Of a DNA stretch of 64,000 nt, positions 17,380 through 26,304 are shown one piece after another. The notes under the pieces are model-generated. The model was not told the origin of the DNA. It saw only the letters and a program-made list of their open reading frames with translations, and ran no database searches. The translations under genes were made by a program, and so were the position numbers. The DNA lies in contig NZ_JAPEPI010000002.1 of NCBI RefSeq assembly GCF_026340305.1, positions 2,790,001-2,854,000 of the forward strand, in the 5' to 3' direction. The DNA is from Streptomyces sp. NBC_01381 (GTDB lineage: Bacteria > Actinomycetota > Actinomycetes > Streptomycetales > Streptomycetaceae). Numbering within the stretch: position 1 is the stretch's first letter; each line of letters begins with the position of its first letter.

Positions 17380-17501
17380 CCGCGGAGCGACCAGGACAAC
17401 CCGTACAAACCGAAGAAAGCTTGAAAGAGAAACCAAGGGGGCAGGAACAGTCACACAACTGACGCGGTCATGCGGCACTGATCAAATGCCGTCGATACTC
17501 G

Positions 17502-17516
17502 CTGACTTATGGTCAG
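17502..17516. promoter_or_regulatory. Inverted repeat CTGAC-TTATG-GTCAG
   Basis: A perfect five-base inverted repeat with a five-base spacer in the otherwise featureless 210-base gap between the HdeD-like gene and the ATPase gene. It may be an operator for the downstream gene. No convincing -10/-35 pair could be assigned. Confidence 0.3.
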
Positions 17517-17591
17517 TAGTGCGGTCCGGACCAGAGCATTCCCAACACTCGACGTGTGGTGACAATCGAGCGCGAGGGCGGCGACCGGACG

Positions 17592-18071
17592 ATGGACGAC
17601 GACGGGAGGGGGCACAGCCCACTCCCTCGGGGGAGCGGAAGGGTGTCGTACGAGGGCGTGTGGCGATTCACCGCCGCGGCCGTCGACGCCTCCGTGCCCC
17701 AGGCACGGCACGCGGTACGTGATCTGCTCGCCCGGCAGGGTGTGCCCGCATCGGACGATCTGGTGCAGGGCCTGCTGCTCATCGTCTCCGAGCTGGTCAC
17801 CAACGCGGTGCGGCATGCCGCCCTGCTCTCGCCGATGCTCGCGGTGGAGGTCGCGGTGGGCGCCGAGTGGGTGCGGGTCTCCGTCGAGGACGACCACCCC
17901 TACCGCCCGACCGCCCTGGTCGCCGACCACGGACAGACGGGCGGGCGCGGTCTCCTGCTGGTCCGGGAGATCACCCGGGAGGCGGGCGGCGCCTGCGACG
18001 TGGAGCACACGGCGAGCGGGGGCAAGGTCATCTGGGCGGCCCTGCCCCTGAAGCCCAACGGCACCGTCTGA
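17592..18071 (+). CDS. Anti-sigma-factor-like ATP-binding protein (HATPase_c_2)
   Basis: A protein of about 159 residues with a GHKL-type ATPase domain as in RsbW/SpoIIAB-like serine kinases. The N box reads LLIVSELVTNAVRHA, a VSVEDDHPYRP stretch sits at the G1 position, and GRGLLLVREI is the G2-like motif. Streptomyces carry many stand-alone copies; some bind sigma or anti-anti-sigma factors, but no partner gene is next to this one. The start is uncertain: ATG at 17592 was taken, while GTG at 17556 would add 12 residues; neither has a strong ribosome site. It is convergent with idi, ten bases apart. Confidence 0.85.
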   Translation: MDDDGRGHSPLPRGSGRVSYEGVWRFTAAAVDASVPQARHAVRDLLARQGVPASDDLVQGLLLIVSELVTNAVRHAALLSPMLAVEVAVGAEWVRVSVEDDHPYRPTALVADHGQTGGRGLLLVREITREAGGACDVEHTASGGKVIWAALPLKPNGTV

Positions 18072-18081
18072 CGCTACGGGT

Positions 18082-18675
18082 TCACCAGCCCGCCGAGGGC
18101 CCGGTCAGCTCGCGGATCGCGGGCCTGGCCGCGTCGAGCACGGTCATGAACCAGGCCGAGAACGGCCCCTGTGCGTGCCGGACAGCCAGTTCAGCGGCCG
18201 TCACGAAAGCGGTCTCGCCGACCTCGGACGCGTCGGGCCGCAGCGGCGACTGCACCATCCCCACGAAGAGATGGTTGAACTCCTGCTCCACCAGGCCCGA
18301 GTCGGGGTCCGGGTGGTTGTAGCGGACGGTGCCCGCCTCGGCGAGCAGCGAGGGCGAGACGCCCAGCTCCTCGTACGTGCGGCGGGCGGCCGCAGCGAAC
18401 GGCGCCTCGCCCGGGTACGGGTGCCCGCAGCAGGTGTTCGACCAGACGCCGGGGGAGTGGTACTTGCCCAGGGCGCGCTGCTGGAGGAGCAGCCGGCCCT
18501 GTTCGTCGAAGAGGAAAACGGAGAACGCCCGGTGCAGCTGTCCGGGCGCCTGATGCGCGGAGAGTTTCTCCGCTGTGCCGATCGTCCTGCCGTCCTCGTC
18601 CACGAGTTCCAGCAAGATTGCTTCTCCGGTGCCGTTCGACGAGCTGTTCGCCGCGGTGGCAGGTGTGATCGGCAT
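18082..18675 (-). CDS. idi: Isopentenyl-diphosphate delta-isomerase (type I)
   Basis: A 197-residue Nudix-fold enzyme interconverting isopentenyl and dimethylallyl diphosphate, so it sets the starter/extender ratio for isoprenoids. Catalytic cysteine region SNTCCGHP (about residues 79-86), the Nudix-like helix RRTYEELG near 98-105, and the EQEFNHLFVG segment holding the second catalytic acid are visible. The second in-frame ATG (18675) was chosen because AAGG lies six bases before it. The hopanoid operon about 10 kb to the right, with its own dxs and ispG, is an obvious consumer. Confidence 0.95.
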   Translation of the reverse strand: MPITPATAANSSSNGTGEAILLELVDEDGRTIGTAEKLSAHQAPGQLHRAFSVFLFDEQGRLLLQQRALGKYHSPGVWSNTCCGHPYPGEAPFAAAARRTYEELGVSPSLLAEAGTVRYNHPDPDSGLVEQEFNHLFVGMVQSPLRPDASEVGETAFVTAAELAVRHAQGPFSAWFMTVLDAARPAIRELTGPSAGW

Positions 18676-18735
18676 ACCCATCCTTCGCTTCGGTCTACGA
18701 ACCTCAAGTCTGCCGTACCGAAGGGCCTGACACCC

Positions 18736-19674
18736 TCAGTGGCACAGCTTCGCCTCGTGCTCCGCGTGCCCGACCGGCTCCAGTTGGAACGTGCAGTGCT
18801 CGACATCGAAGTGGTCGCCCAGGCAGCCCTGCAGCTCGTGCAGCATCTTCTCGTGGCCGATCGCGTTCAGCGTCTCGGAACTGACGACCACATGCGCGGA
18901 GAGAACAGGCATCCCCGAAGTGATGGTCCACGCGTGCAGATCGTGGACGTCCTCGACGCCCGGCAGAGCCAGTATGTGCGCGCGGACCTCGGCCATGTCG
19001 ACGCCCTTGGGTGCCGACTCCAGGAGCACGTTCAGGGTCTCCCGCAGCAGCTTCACCGTACGCGGGACGATCATGAGGCCGATCACCAGCGAGGCGATCG
19101 GGTCCGCGGCCTGCCAGCCGGTGGTCAGGATAAGCACCGCCGCGACGAGCACCGCCACGGAGCCGAGCGCGTCCGCCATCACCTCGAGGAAGGCGCCCCG
19201 CACGTTCAGGCTGTCCTTCTGGCCGCGCATCAGGAGCGAGAGCGAGATCATGTTCGCGACGAGGCCGATGACGCCGAAGACGATGGTCAGTCCGCCCTCG
19301 GTCTCGGCCGGCGTGATGAACCGCTGGATCGCCTCGTACAGCACATAGCCGCCGACGCCGAGCAGCAGCAGACAGTTGGCGAGCGCGGCGAGGATCTCGG
19401 CGCGTGCGTACCCGAACGTGCGGGACTCGGTCGGCGGCCGGTTGGCGAAGTGGATCGCGAGCAGCGCCATGCCGAGCCCGAGGGCGTCCGTCGCCATGTG
19501 CGTCGCGTCCGCGATGAGCGCGAGCGAATCCGCCATGATCCCGCCGACGATCTCGACCACCATGACGGTGATCGTGATCGAGAGCGCGACGCGCAGCCGC
19601 CCTTGATAGGCGGCCGCCGCGGTGCCCGTGGTGGGCCCCCCGTGCGTGTGTCCGTGATCGTGCCCAGCCCCCAT
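18736..19674 (-). CDS. Cation diffusion facilitator (CDF) family metal exporter
   Basis: A 312-residue protein with a His-rich N-terminus (GHDHGHTHGG), six membrane helices and a cytoplasmic C-terminal domain ending in a His/Glu/Cys-containing tail. The metal site in helix II reads SLALIADATHMATDALG, and helix V contains LEVMADALGSVAVLVAA. These match zinc/cadmium/cobalt CDF exporters that exchange metal for protons. GGAGG lies eight bases before the ATG. It is followed on the same strand by idi 60 bases later, possibly without functional relation. Metal specificity cannot be read with confidence. Confidence 0.92.
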   Translation of the reverse strand: MGAGHDHGHTHGGPTTGTAAAAYQGRLRVALSITITVMVVEIVGGIMADSLALIADATHMATDALGLGMALLAIHFANRPPTESRTFGYARAEILAALANCLLLLGVGGYVLYEAIQRFITPAETEGGLTIVFGVIGLVANMISLSLLMRGQKDSLNVRGAFLEVMADALGSVAVLVAAVLILTTGWQAADPIASLVIGLMIVPRTVKLLRETLNVLLESAPKGVDMAEVRAHILALPGVEDVHDLHAWTITSGMPVLSAHVVVSSETLNAIGHEKMLHELQGCLGDHFDVEHCTFQLEPVGHAEHEAKLCH

Positions 19675-19839
19675 GGAAGCCGCCTCCGTGTGCTCGGTAT
19701 CGGTCTTCTGTTCCCCGGTCGTGTGCTTGACGCGATCACAGTGAACTACGGGTGGGGGGTATCTGGCAACGCGGCACTGAACACCGTTGTCATATGCTCT
19801 GACCTGCGGAAATGACCGCAGGTCAGAGCGTTGGAGTGA

Positions 19840-20823
19840 TCAGGGGCGGCGCGCCTCGGGGTGGTGGAGGCGCCAGCCGGCCCAAGCGGATTCGACCATC
19901 TCGCGTACCCCGCGCCGGGCCGTCCAGCCCAGCTCCTTGGCGGCGAGGCCCGCGTCCGCGACGGCCCGCGGCGCGTCGCCCGCGCGGCGGGGCTCCACGA
20001 GGGCGGGCCGGGTATCGCCGGAGACCTCGCCGATGAGCGTGACGAGTTCGCGTACGGAAACGCCCTCGCCGCGGCCGATGTTCACCGTCAGATCGCCCTC
20101 GGGCCGCTCGGTCACCCGGCGGGCCGCCGCGAGATGCGCGTCGGCGAGATCGGCGACATGGATGTAGTCACGGACGCAGGTGCCGTCCGGCGTCGGGTGG
20201 TCGTCCCCGAAGATCCGCGGCGCCTCGCCACGGGTGAGCCGGTCGAAGACCATCGGTACGACGTTGAAGACCCCGGTGTCGGCGAGCTCGGGAGCCGCCG
20301 CCCCCGCCACGTTGAAATAGCGCAGGCACACGGTCGCGATGCCGTGCGCCCGCCCCGCGGCCCGCACCAGCCACTCCCCGGCGAGCTTCGTCTCGCCGTA
20401 CGGATTGATCGGTACGCACGGAGTGTCCTCGCTCACGAGGTCGACGGCGGGCGGATTGCCGTACACCGCGGCCGACGACGAGAAGACGAACCGCTTGATC
20501 CCGGCATCGGCCACCGCTTCGAGCAGCGTCACCAGGCCGCCCACGTTCTCCCGGTAATAGCGCAGCGGCTGCTCCACGGACTCGCCGACCTGCTTGCGGG
20601 CCGCGAGATGCACCACACCCGTCACGCCGTGCTCGGCGAAGACCCGGCGCAGCAGCTCACCGTCGAGCGATGAGCCCCGAATGAGAGGGATGTCCGCCGG
20701 CAGCCGCTCCGGCACCCCGGCCGATACGTCGTCGAGGACGACGACCCGCTCGCCGGCGCCGGCCATCGCCCGCACCACGTGTGCCCCGATATATCCCGCT
20801 CCACCTGTGATCATCCACGTCAT
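19840..20823 (-). CDS. galE: UDP-glucose 4-epimerase
   Basis: A 327-residue extended SDR enzyme. The NAD-binding GGAGYIGAH is at the very N-terminus, the catalytic Ser/Tyr/Lys region is FSSSAAVYG ... INPYGETK, and the late VRDYIHVADLADAH segment is typical of GalE. It would interconvert UDP-glucose and UDP-galactose (or the GlcNAc/GalNAc pair). The ATG at 20823 was chosen at the Rossmann start; the frame is open further upstream. It is divergent from the polyol-phosphate/ABC operon and may supply the sugar nucleotide for the GT2 enzyme there. That link is inference. Confidence 0.9.
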   Translation of the reverse strand: MTWMITGGAGYIGAHVVRAMAGAGERVVVLDDVSAGVPERLPADIPLIRGSSLDGELLRRVFAEHGVTGVVHLAARKQVGESVEQPLRYYRENVGGLVTLLEAVADAGIKRFVFSSSAAVYGNPPAVDLVSEDTPCVPINPYGETKLAGEWLVRAAGRAHGIATVCLRYFNVAGAAAPELADTGVFNVVPMVFDRLTRGEAPRIFGDDHPTPDGTCVRDYIHVADLADAHLAAARRVTERPEGDLTVNIGRGEGVSVRELVTLIGEVSGDTRPALVEPRRAGDAPRAVADAGLAAKELGWTARRGVREMVESAWAGWRLHHPEARRP

Positions 20824-21068
20824 GGGCGTCCACTTTATGCCGGTCGATGAAGGGCGGTTTGTGGGGCCGGGCCCCCATCGACCATGATGATCGCGTCGGC
20901 GGCGGCCCTGCAGGCCGTGCTTATCGGGCCGTAAACGGGCGGTGAACGCCCGCTTGTATTCATCCGATAGCCTCTGCCGACGTGCCGCCCGGCCGCACCG
21001 GCCTGGGGCGCCCCTCATCACGCACGTGCGCGGCGCGAGCCGCGCCGTGAATCAAGGAGTGAGTTCGT

Positions 21069-22868
21069 CTGTCGACCGCCATCCTGACCGGTCAGCCGGT
21101 CCCCGGGTCGCCGCTCGAAGGCGATCTGCGGTCCCTGGGCTTTGACGTGCGGATCGCCTCCGACGCGGCGGAAACCGAGACGCTGCTCGCCGCTGTACCC
21201 GCAGGTCAGCGGGTCGCGGTCGTCGACGCGCGCTTCGTGGGCCATGTCCACGCGCTGCGCGTCGGCCTCACGGACCCGCGCTTCGACGCCTCCGCGGTGC
21301 CCGGCGCCGTCTCCGCGAAGCCCGAGGCGCGGGCGGGCCTGACCCGGGCCCTGCACACGACGACGAGCGGCAACGGCGGCGGCTCCGCCACGGCCGTCGA
21401 GGCCCTCGCGGACCACATCGCCGAGGCGATCGAGGCCGAAGGCCAGGACGTCCACCGCCCCGACCTCGGCACCCTCGTCGCCACCGTGCCCGGCGATCCG
21501 CAGGCGCGGAACGAGGCACGGCAGGCCGTCGCCGCCGTGGACGAAGAGGCCGTACGCCTGCGCACCGCGGTCAAGTCGCGGGACGGCTTCTTCACGACGT
21601 ACTGCATCTCCCCCTACTCGCGCTACATCGCCCGCTGGTGCGCGCGCCGGGGCCTGACCCCGAACCAGGTCACCACCGCGTCCCTGCTCACCGCGCTCAT
21701 CGCGGCGGGCTGCGCGGCGACCGGAACGCGCGGCGGGTTCGTCGCCGCCGGCTTCCTCCTGCTCTTCTCCTTCGTCCTGGACTGCACGGACGGGCAGCTC
21801 GCCCGCTACTCCCTGCAGTACTCGACGCTCGGCGCCTGGCTCGACGCGACCTTCGACCGCGCCAAGGAGTACGCCTACTACGCGGGCCTCGCGCTCGGCG
21901 CGGCCCGCGGCGGCGACGACGTATGGGCGCTCGCGCTCGGCGCGATGGTGCTGCAGACCTGCCGCCATGTCGTGGACTTCTCCTTCAACGAGGCGAACCA
22001 CGACGCGACGGCCAACACCAGCCCCACCGCGGCCCTTTCGGACAAGCTCGACAGCGTCGGGTGGACGGTCTGGGTGCGCCGGATGATCGTCCTGCCGATC
22101 GGCGAGCGCTGGGCGATGATCGCGGTCCTCACCGCGGTGACCACGCCCCGCATCACCCTGACCGTGCTGATCATCGGCTGCGCGCTGGCCGCCTGCTACA
22201 CCACGGCAGGCCGTGTGCTCCGCTCGCTGACCCGCAAGGCGACCCGCACCGACCGCGCGGCCCTCGCCCTGTGTGACCTCGCCGACAACGGCCCGCTGGC
22301 CTCGGCGTTCGCCGCGCTGGGCCTTGGGTCCTTGGTGCGCCCCGCTCCGGTCATCGCCTTCGCGGGCGGTGCCGTGGTCGTCGGCACGGCACTGAGCAAC
22401 TCCTACGGCAGCCCCGTGGTCGTCGTGGGCGCGGTGGCGTACGTCGTCCTGTCGGGCTTCGCCCTGAGCAGGCCCCTCAAGGCCCCCCTCGACTGGCTGG
22501 TTCCGCCGTTCTTCCGCGCCGCCGAATACGGCACGGTCCTGGTACTGGCGGCCAAAGCCGATGTGAACGGGGCGCTTCCCGCGGCTTTCGGGCTTGTGGC
22601 CGCGGTCGCCTACCATCATTACGACACGGTGTACCGCATCAAGGGCGGCACCGGCGCGCCCCCGCGCTGGCTGGTGCGGGCGATCGGCGGCCAAGAAGGC
22701 AGGACCCTCGCGGTCGTGCTGGCCGCGACCCTGCTGCCCGCCACAGATTTCACCGTCGCGCTCACGGCACTCGCCGTGGCCGTGGCACTCGTGGTGCTCG
22801 TCGAGAGCATCCGCTTCTGGGTCTCCTCTGGAGCACCCGCCGTACACGATGAAGGAGAACCCGCATGA
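21069..22868 (+). CDS. DUF5941-type CDP-alcohol phosphatidyltransferase fusion protein
   Basis: About 599 residues in three parts. Residues 1 to about 150 are soluble and Rossmann-like (STAILTGQPVPGSPLEGDL, RVAVVDARFVGHVHALRVGL). Residues of about 180-380 form a CDP-alcohol phosphatidyltransferase domain with the complete motif: DCTDGQLAR, eight residues, G, three, D, three, D. The C-terminal third is several membrane helices. It would transfer a phospho-alcohol from a CDP-activated donor at the membrane. The start is notable: stops at 21048 and 21060 block the frame upstream, and AAGGAG at 21054-21059 points to CTG at 21069; the first GTG (21147) would delete the conserved N-terminus. It is the first gene of a seven-gene operon. 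Confidence 0.8.
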   Translation: MSTAILTGQPVPGSPLEGDLRSLGFDVRIASDAAETETLLAAVPAGQRVAVVDARFVGHVHALRVGLTDPRFDASAVPGAVSAKPEARAGLTRALHTTTSGNGGGSATAVEALADHIAEAIEAEGQDVHRPDLGTLVATVPGDPQARNEARQAVAAVDEEAVRLRTAVKSRDGFFTTYCISPYSRYIARWCARRGLTPNQVTTASLLTALIAAGCAATGTRGGFVAAGFLLLFSFVLDCTDGQLARYSLQYSTLGAWLDATFDRAKEYAYYAGLALGAARGGDDVWALALGAMVLQTCRHVVDFSFNEANHDATANTSPTAALSDKLDSVGWTVWVRRMIVLPIGERWAMIAVLTAVTTPRITLTVLIIGCALAACYTTAGRVLRSLTRKATRTDRAALALCDLADNGPLASAFAALGLGSLVRPAPVIAFAGGAVVVGTALSNSYGSPVVVVGAVAYVVLSGFALSRPLKAPLDWLVPPFFRAAEYGTVLVLAAKADVNGALPAAFGLVAAVAYHHYDTVYRIKGGTGAPPRWLVRAIGGQEGRTLAVVLAATLLPATDFTVALTALAVAVALVVLVESIRFWVSSGAPAVHDEGEPA

Positions 22869-23602
22869 TCGGCCTCGTGCTGGCGGCCGGCGCCGGACGG
22901 CGTCTTCGCCCCTACACCGACACCCTCCCCAAGGCCCTGGTGCCGGTCGACGGTGACACCACCATCCTCGACCTGACCCTCGGCAACTTCGCGGAGATCG
23001 GTCTGACCGAGGTCGCGATCATCGTCGGCTACAAGAAGGAAGCCGTCTACGACCGCAAGGCGGCGCTCGAGGAGAAGTACGGCCTCAAGCTCACGCTGAT
23101 CGACAACGACAAGGCCGAGGAGTGGAACAACGCCTACTCCCTCTGGTGCGGTCGTGACGCGATCAAGCACACGGTGATCCTCGCCAACGGCGACACCGTG
23201 CACCCGGTCTCCGTCGAGAAGACGCTGCTCGCCGCCCGCGGCAACGGCAAGAAGATCATCCTCGCCCTCGACACGGTGAAGAACCTCGCCGACGAGGAGA
23301 TGAAGGTCATCGTGGACCCCGAGAAGGGCGTCCAGAAGATCACCAAGCTGATGGACCCGGCGTCCGCCACCGGTGAGTACATCGGTGTCACGCTCATCGA
23401 GGGCGAGGCCGCCGACGAGCTGGCCGACGCCCTGAAGACCACCTTCGAGCGCGACCCCGACCTCTACTACGAGGACGGCTACCAGGAGCTCGTCAACCGC
23501 GGCTTCAAGGTCGACGTGGAGCCGATCGGCGACGTCAAGTGGGTCGAGATCGACAACCACGACGACCTCGCCAAGGGCAGGGAGATCGCGTGCCTGTACT
23601 GA
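22865..23602 (+). CDS. Sugar-phosphate/phosphocholine cytidylyltransferase-like NTP transferase
   Basis: A 245-residue nucleotidyltransferase. The N-terminal signature LVLAAGAGRRLRPYTDTLPKAL and the later ILANGDTVHP metal site match the NTP-transferase fold. Features such as VGYKKE and WNNAYSLW are like LicC or CTP:inositol-1-phosphate cytidylyltransferases. It would make a CDP- (or other NDP-) activated alcohol or sugar from a phosphate precursor. Its start overlaps the previous stop as ATGA, and its last 13 bases overlap the next gene, so expression is coupled to the two transferase-fold membrane proteins that could use the activated product. The nucleotide and alcohol are not proven. Confidence 0.85.
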   Translation: MIGLVLAAGAGRRLRPYTDTLPKALVPVDGDTTILDLTLGNFAEIGLTEVAIIVGYKKEAVYDRKAALEEKYGLKLTLIDNDKAEEWNNAYSLWCGRDAIKHTVILANGDTVHPVSVEKTLLAARGNGKKIILALDTVKNLADEEMKVIVDPEKGVQKITKLMDPASATGEYIGVTLIEGEAADELADALKTTFERDPDLYYEDGYQELVNRGFKVDVEPIGDVKWVEIDNHDDLAKGREIACLY

Positions 23603-24654
23603 CGAGGCTCATTCCCTCGCCGGTCGTCGTCGACATCCGGCCGGGGGCGCTCAACGACCTGGCCGGTGTCCTCGCCGATCAGCGGATCTGCTCGTCTGCC
23701 GGCAAGCTCGCCATCGCGATCAGCGGTGGCTCCGGCGCGGTCCTGCGCGAGCGCCTCGAGCCCTCGCTGCCGAACGCCGAGTGGTTCGAGGTGGGCGGCG
23801 GCACGCTCGATGACGCCATCAAGCTCGCCGACGCCATCAAGAAGGGCCGTTACGACGCCGTCGTCGGCCTGGGCGGCGGCAAGATCATCGACTGCGCCAA
23901 GTTCGCCGCCGCGCGCGTCGGCCTGCCGCTGGTCGCCGTCGCGACGAACCTGTCGCACGACGGTCTGTGCTCGCCGGTCGCCACGCTCGACAACGACGCG
24001 GGCCGCGGTTCGTACGGGGTGCCCAACCCCATAGCGGTCGTCATCGACCTCGATGTGATCCGCGAGGCCCCCGTACGGTTCGTGCGCTCCGGCATCGGCG
24101 ACGCTCTGTCCAACATCTCCGCGATCGCGGACTGGGAGCTGGCGGCGCGTGAGCGCGGCGAGGACATCGACGGTCTCGCGGCCGCGATGGCGCGCCAGGC
24201 CGGCGAGGCGGTCCTGCGCCACCCCGGTGGTGTCGGCGACGACGGCTTCCTGCAGGTCCTGGCCGAGGGGCTGGTCCTGACCGGCATCGCGATGTCGGTC
24301 TCGGGCGACTCCCGTCCGGCGTCCGGCGCCTGCCACGAGATCAACCACGCCTTCGACCTCCTCTTCCCCAAGCGCGCTGCCAGCCACGGCGAGCAGTGCG
24401 GCCTGGGCGCGGCCTTCGCGATGTTCCTGCGCGGAGCACGCGAGGAGTCGCTGTACATGGTCGAGGTGCTGCGCAGGCACGGCCTCCCCGTGACGCCGGA
24501 GGAGATCGGCTTCACCGTGGACGAGTTCGTCCAGGTCGTGGAGTACGCCCCGCAGACGCGCCCCGGGCGCTACACGATCCTCGAGCACCTCAATCTGAAT
24601 TCCGACCAGATCAAGGACGCATACGCCGACTATGCCAAGGCCATCGGTAGCTGA
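23590..24654 (+). CDS. Iron-containing alcohol dehydrogenase family, sn-glycerol-1-phosphate dehydrogenase-like
   Basis: A 354-residue NAD(P)-dependent dehydrogenase. It shows VGLGGGKIIDCAKFAA for nucleotide binding, VATNLSHDGLCSPVATL, and metal-ligand candidates in SGACHEINHAFD and ASHGEQCGLGAA. This layout matches the glycerol-1-phosphate dehydrogenase/AraM branch, which reduces dihydroxyacetone phosphate to a polyol phosphate. GTG at 23590 has GGGAG five bases upstream and lies inside the previous gene. In the operon it most simply supplies the phospho-alcohol for the cytidylyltransferase next to it. A different keto-phosphate substrate is possible. Confidence 0.82.
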   Translation: MPVLTRLIPSPVVVDIRPGALNDLAGVLADQRICSSAGKLAIAISGGSGAVLRERLEPSLPNAEWFEVGGGTLDDAIKLADAIKKGRYDAVVGLGGGKIIDCAKFAAARVGLPLVAVATNLSHDGLCSPVATLDNDAGRGSYGVPNPIAVVIDLDVIREAPVRFVRSGIGDALSNISAIADWELAARERGEDIDGLAAAMARQAGEAVLRHPGGVGDDGFLQVLAEGLVLTGIAMSVSGDSRPASGACHEINHAFDLLFPKRAASHGEQCGLGAAFAMFLRGAREESLYMVEVLRRHGLPVTPEEIGFTVDEFVQVVEYAPQTRPGRYTILEHLNLNSDQIKDAYADYAKAIGS

Positions 24655-25411
24655 ACTCCGCCCCGTCGTTCACCCCGCAGGGGTGAAGGACCGGCGCAGC
24701 GGTGAGCACTGGGCGGGACGCCTGTACATGCGAGAGATCTCGCTGCGCTGCGACCGCTACCTGGTGAACACCAGGATCACGCCCAACCAGCTCACGTATC
24801 TGATGACCGTGGCCGGCGCCCTCGCCGCCCCGGCACTTCTCGTGCCGGGGATCACGGGCGCCGTGCTCGGTGTGGTGATGGTCCAGCTGTATCTCCTGCT
24901 CGACTGTGTCGACGGGGAGATCGCACGCTGGCGCAAGCAGTACTCGATGGCCGGGGTCTACCTGGACCGTGTCGCCGCCTACCTGTGCGACGCCGCGGTC
25001 CTGGTCGGCTTCGGCCTGCGCGCCGCCGACCTGTGGGGCTCGGGCCGGATCGACTGGCTGTGGGCCTTCCTCGGCACGCTCGCCGCGCTCGGCGCCATCC
25101 TGATCAAGGCGGAGACCGACCTCGTCGGTGTCGCCCGTCACCAGCAGGGCCTCGCGCCGGTCAAGGAGTCGGCCTCCGAGCCGCGCTCCTCCGGCATGGC
25201 CCTGGCCCGCAAGGCCGCCGCGGCGCTCAAGTTCCACCGCCTCGTGCTCGGCATCGAGGCCTCGCTGCTCATCCTGGTCCTCGCGATCGTGGACTCGGTC
25301 CGCGGCGACCTGCTCTTCTCGCGGATCGGTGTCGCGGTCCTCGCCGGCATCGCGCTCCTGCAGACCCTGCTGCACCTCGTGTCCATCCTCGCTTCGAGCA
25401 GGCTGAAGTGA
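24632..25411 (+). CDS. CDP-alcohol phosphatidyltransferase family membrane protein with incomplete catalytic motif
   Basis: A 259-residue membrane protein with about five helices. It carries DCVDGEIAR, eight residues, G, VYL, D. At the position of the final aspartate of the D-xx-DG-xx-AR-x8-G-xxx-D-xxx-D motif, however, it has alanine (YLDRVAAYLCD). That aspartate is the proposed general base in the family, so the protein may be inactive, use another base, or work as a partner of the first gene's transferase. Its start overlaps the preceding dehydrogenase gene by 23 bases, and its stop overlaps the GT2 start as GTGA. I infer a role in attaching a phospho-alcohol to lipid or glycan. Confidence 0.82.
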   Translation: MPRPSVAELRPVVHPAGVKDRRSGEHWAGRLYMREISLRCDRYLVNTRITPNQLTYLMTVAGALAAPALLVPGITGAVLGVVMVQLYLLLDCVDGEIARWRKQYSMAGVYLDRVAAYLCDAAVLVGFGLRAADLWGSGRIDWLWAFLGTLAALGAILIKAETDLVGVARHQQGLAPVKESASEPRSSGMALARKAAAALKFHRLVLGIEASLLILVLAIVDSVRGDLLFSRIGVAVLAGIALLQTLLHLVSILASSRLK

Positions 25412-26304
25412 GTGCCGCGGGGAGCCGGCCCCTGAAGGTCGGCGCGGTCATCATCACCATGGGCAACCGGCCGCAGGAGCTGCGCGCCCTGCTCGACTCG
25501 GTCGCCAAGCAGGACGGCGACGCGGTCGAGGTGGTCGTCGTCGGCAACGGCGCCCCCGTGCCCGACGTCCCCGAAGGCGTACGCACCGTCGAGCTGCCCG
25601 AGAACCTCGGCATCCCCGGCGGCCGCAACGTCGGCATCGAGGCCTTCGGCCCCGGCGGCACCGACGTCGACATCCTGCTCTTCCTGGACGACGACGGCCT
25701 GCTCGCCAACATGGACACGGCGCAGCTGTGCCGCGAGGCCTTCGAGGCCGACCCGAAGCTCGGCATCATCAGCTTCCGCATCGCGGACCCGGACACCGGC
25801 GAGACCCAGCGCCGCCACGTCCCGCGCCTCCGCGCGGCCGACCCGATGCGCTCCTCGCGCGTGACGACCTTCCTCGGCGGCGCCAACGCCGTCCGTACGA
25901 AGGTCATCGCCGAGGTCGGCGGCCTGCCCGACGAGTTCTTCTACGCCCACGAGGAGACCGACCTCGCCTGGCGTGCCCTGAACGCGGGCTGGATGATCGA
26001 CTACCGCGCCGACATGGTGCTCTTCCACCCGACGACCGCCCCGTCCCGGCACGCGGTCTACCACCGGATGGTCGCCCGCAACCGCGTCTGGCTCGCCCGC
26101 CGGAATCTGCCCCTCCTCCTGGTCCCGGTCTACCTCGGGGTCTGGATGCTCCTGACCCTGGCCAGGCGCCCTTCGGGCCCCGCGCTCAAGGCCTGGTTCG
26201 GCGGTTTCAAGGAGGGCTGGACGACGCCCTGCGGGCCTCGCAAGCCGATGAAGTGGCGTACGGTGTGGCGCCTGACCCGACTGGGCCGACCTCCTGTCAT
26301 CTGA
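25408..26304 (+). CDS. Family 2 glycosyltransferase
   Basis: A 298-residue GT-A fold glycosyltransferase. The N-terminus VGAVIITMGNRPQELRALLDSV, the acceptor/donor loop ENLGIPGGRNVGIEAF and the metal-binding LLFLDDDGLL are clear. The later FFYAHEETDLAWRAL stretch resembles the ED(x)DW-type catalytic region of rhamnosyl- and galactofuranosyl-like transferases. A hydrophobic stretch near residues 230-250 suggests membrane association at the cytoplasmic face. GTG at 25408 overlaps the upstream stop. It probably adds a sugar to the lipid- or polyol-linked product before export. The donor could be a UDP-hexose from the divergent galE; that is inference. Confidence 0.9.
   Translation: MSAAGSRPLKVGAVIITMGNRPQELRALLDSVAKQDGDAVEVVVVGNGAPVPDVPEGVRTVELPENLGIPGGRNVGIEAFGPGGTDVDILLFLDDDGLLANMDTAQLCREAFEADPKLGIISFRIADPDTGETQRRHVPRLRAADPMRSSRVTTFLGGANAVRTKVIAEVGGLPDEFFYAHEETDLAWRALNAGWMIDYRADMVLFHPTTAPSRHAVYHRMVARNRVWLARRNLPLLLVPVYLGVWMLLTLARRPSGPALKAWFGGFKEGWTTPCGPRKPMKWRTVWRLTRLGRPPVI

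Noticed and set aside
17523..17534. GGTCCGGACC palindrome before the anti-sigma-type ATPase gene
   Set aside because: A short GC palindrome of this kind is expected often at this base composition; nothing else supports a role.
21147..22868. GTG at 21147 as the start of the DUF5941-type gene
   Set aside because: Coding bias and a fold-like N-terminus extend 26 codons upstream to a CTG with a well-placed AAGGAG. The GTG lacks a ribosome site.
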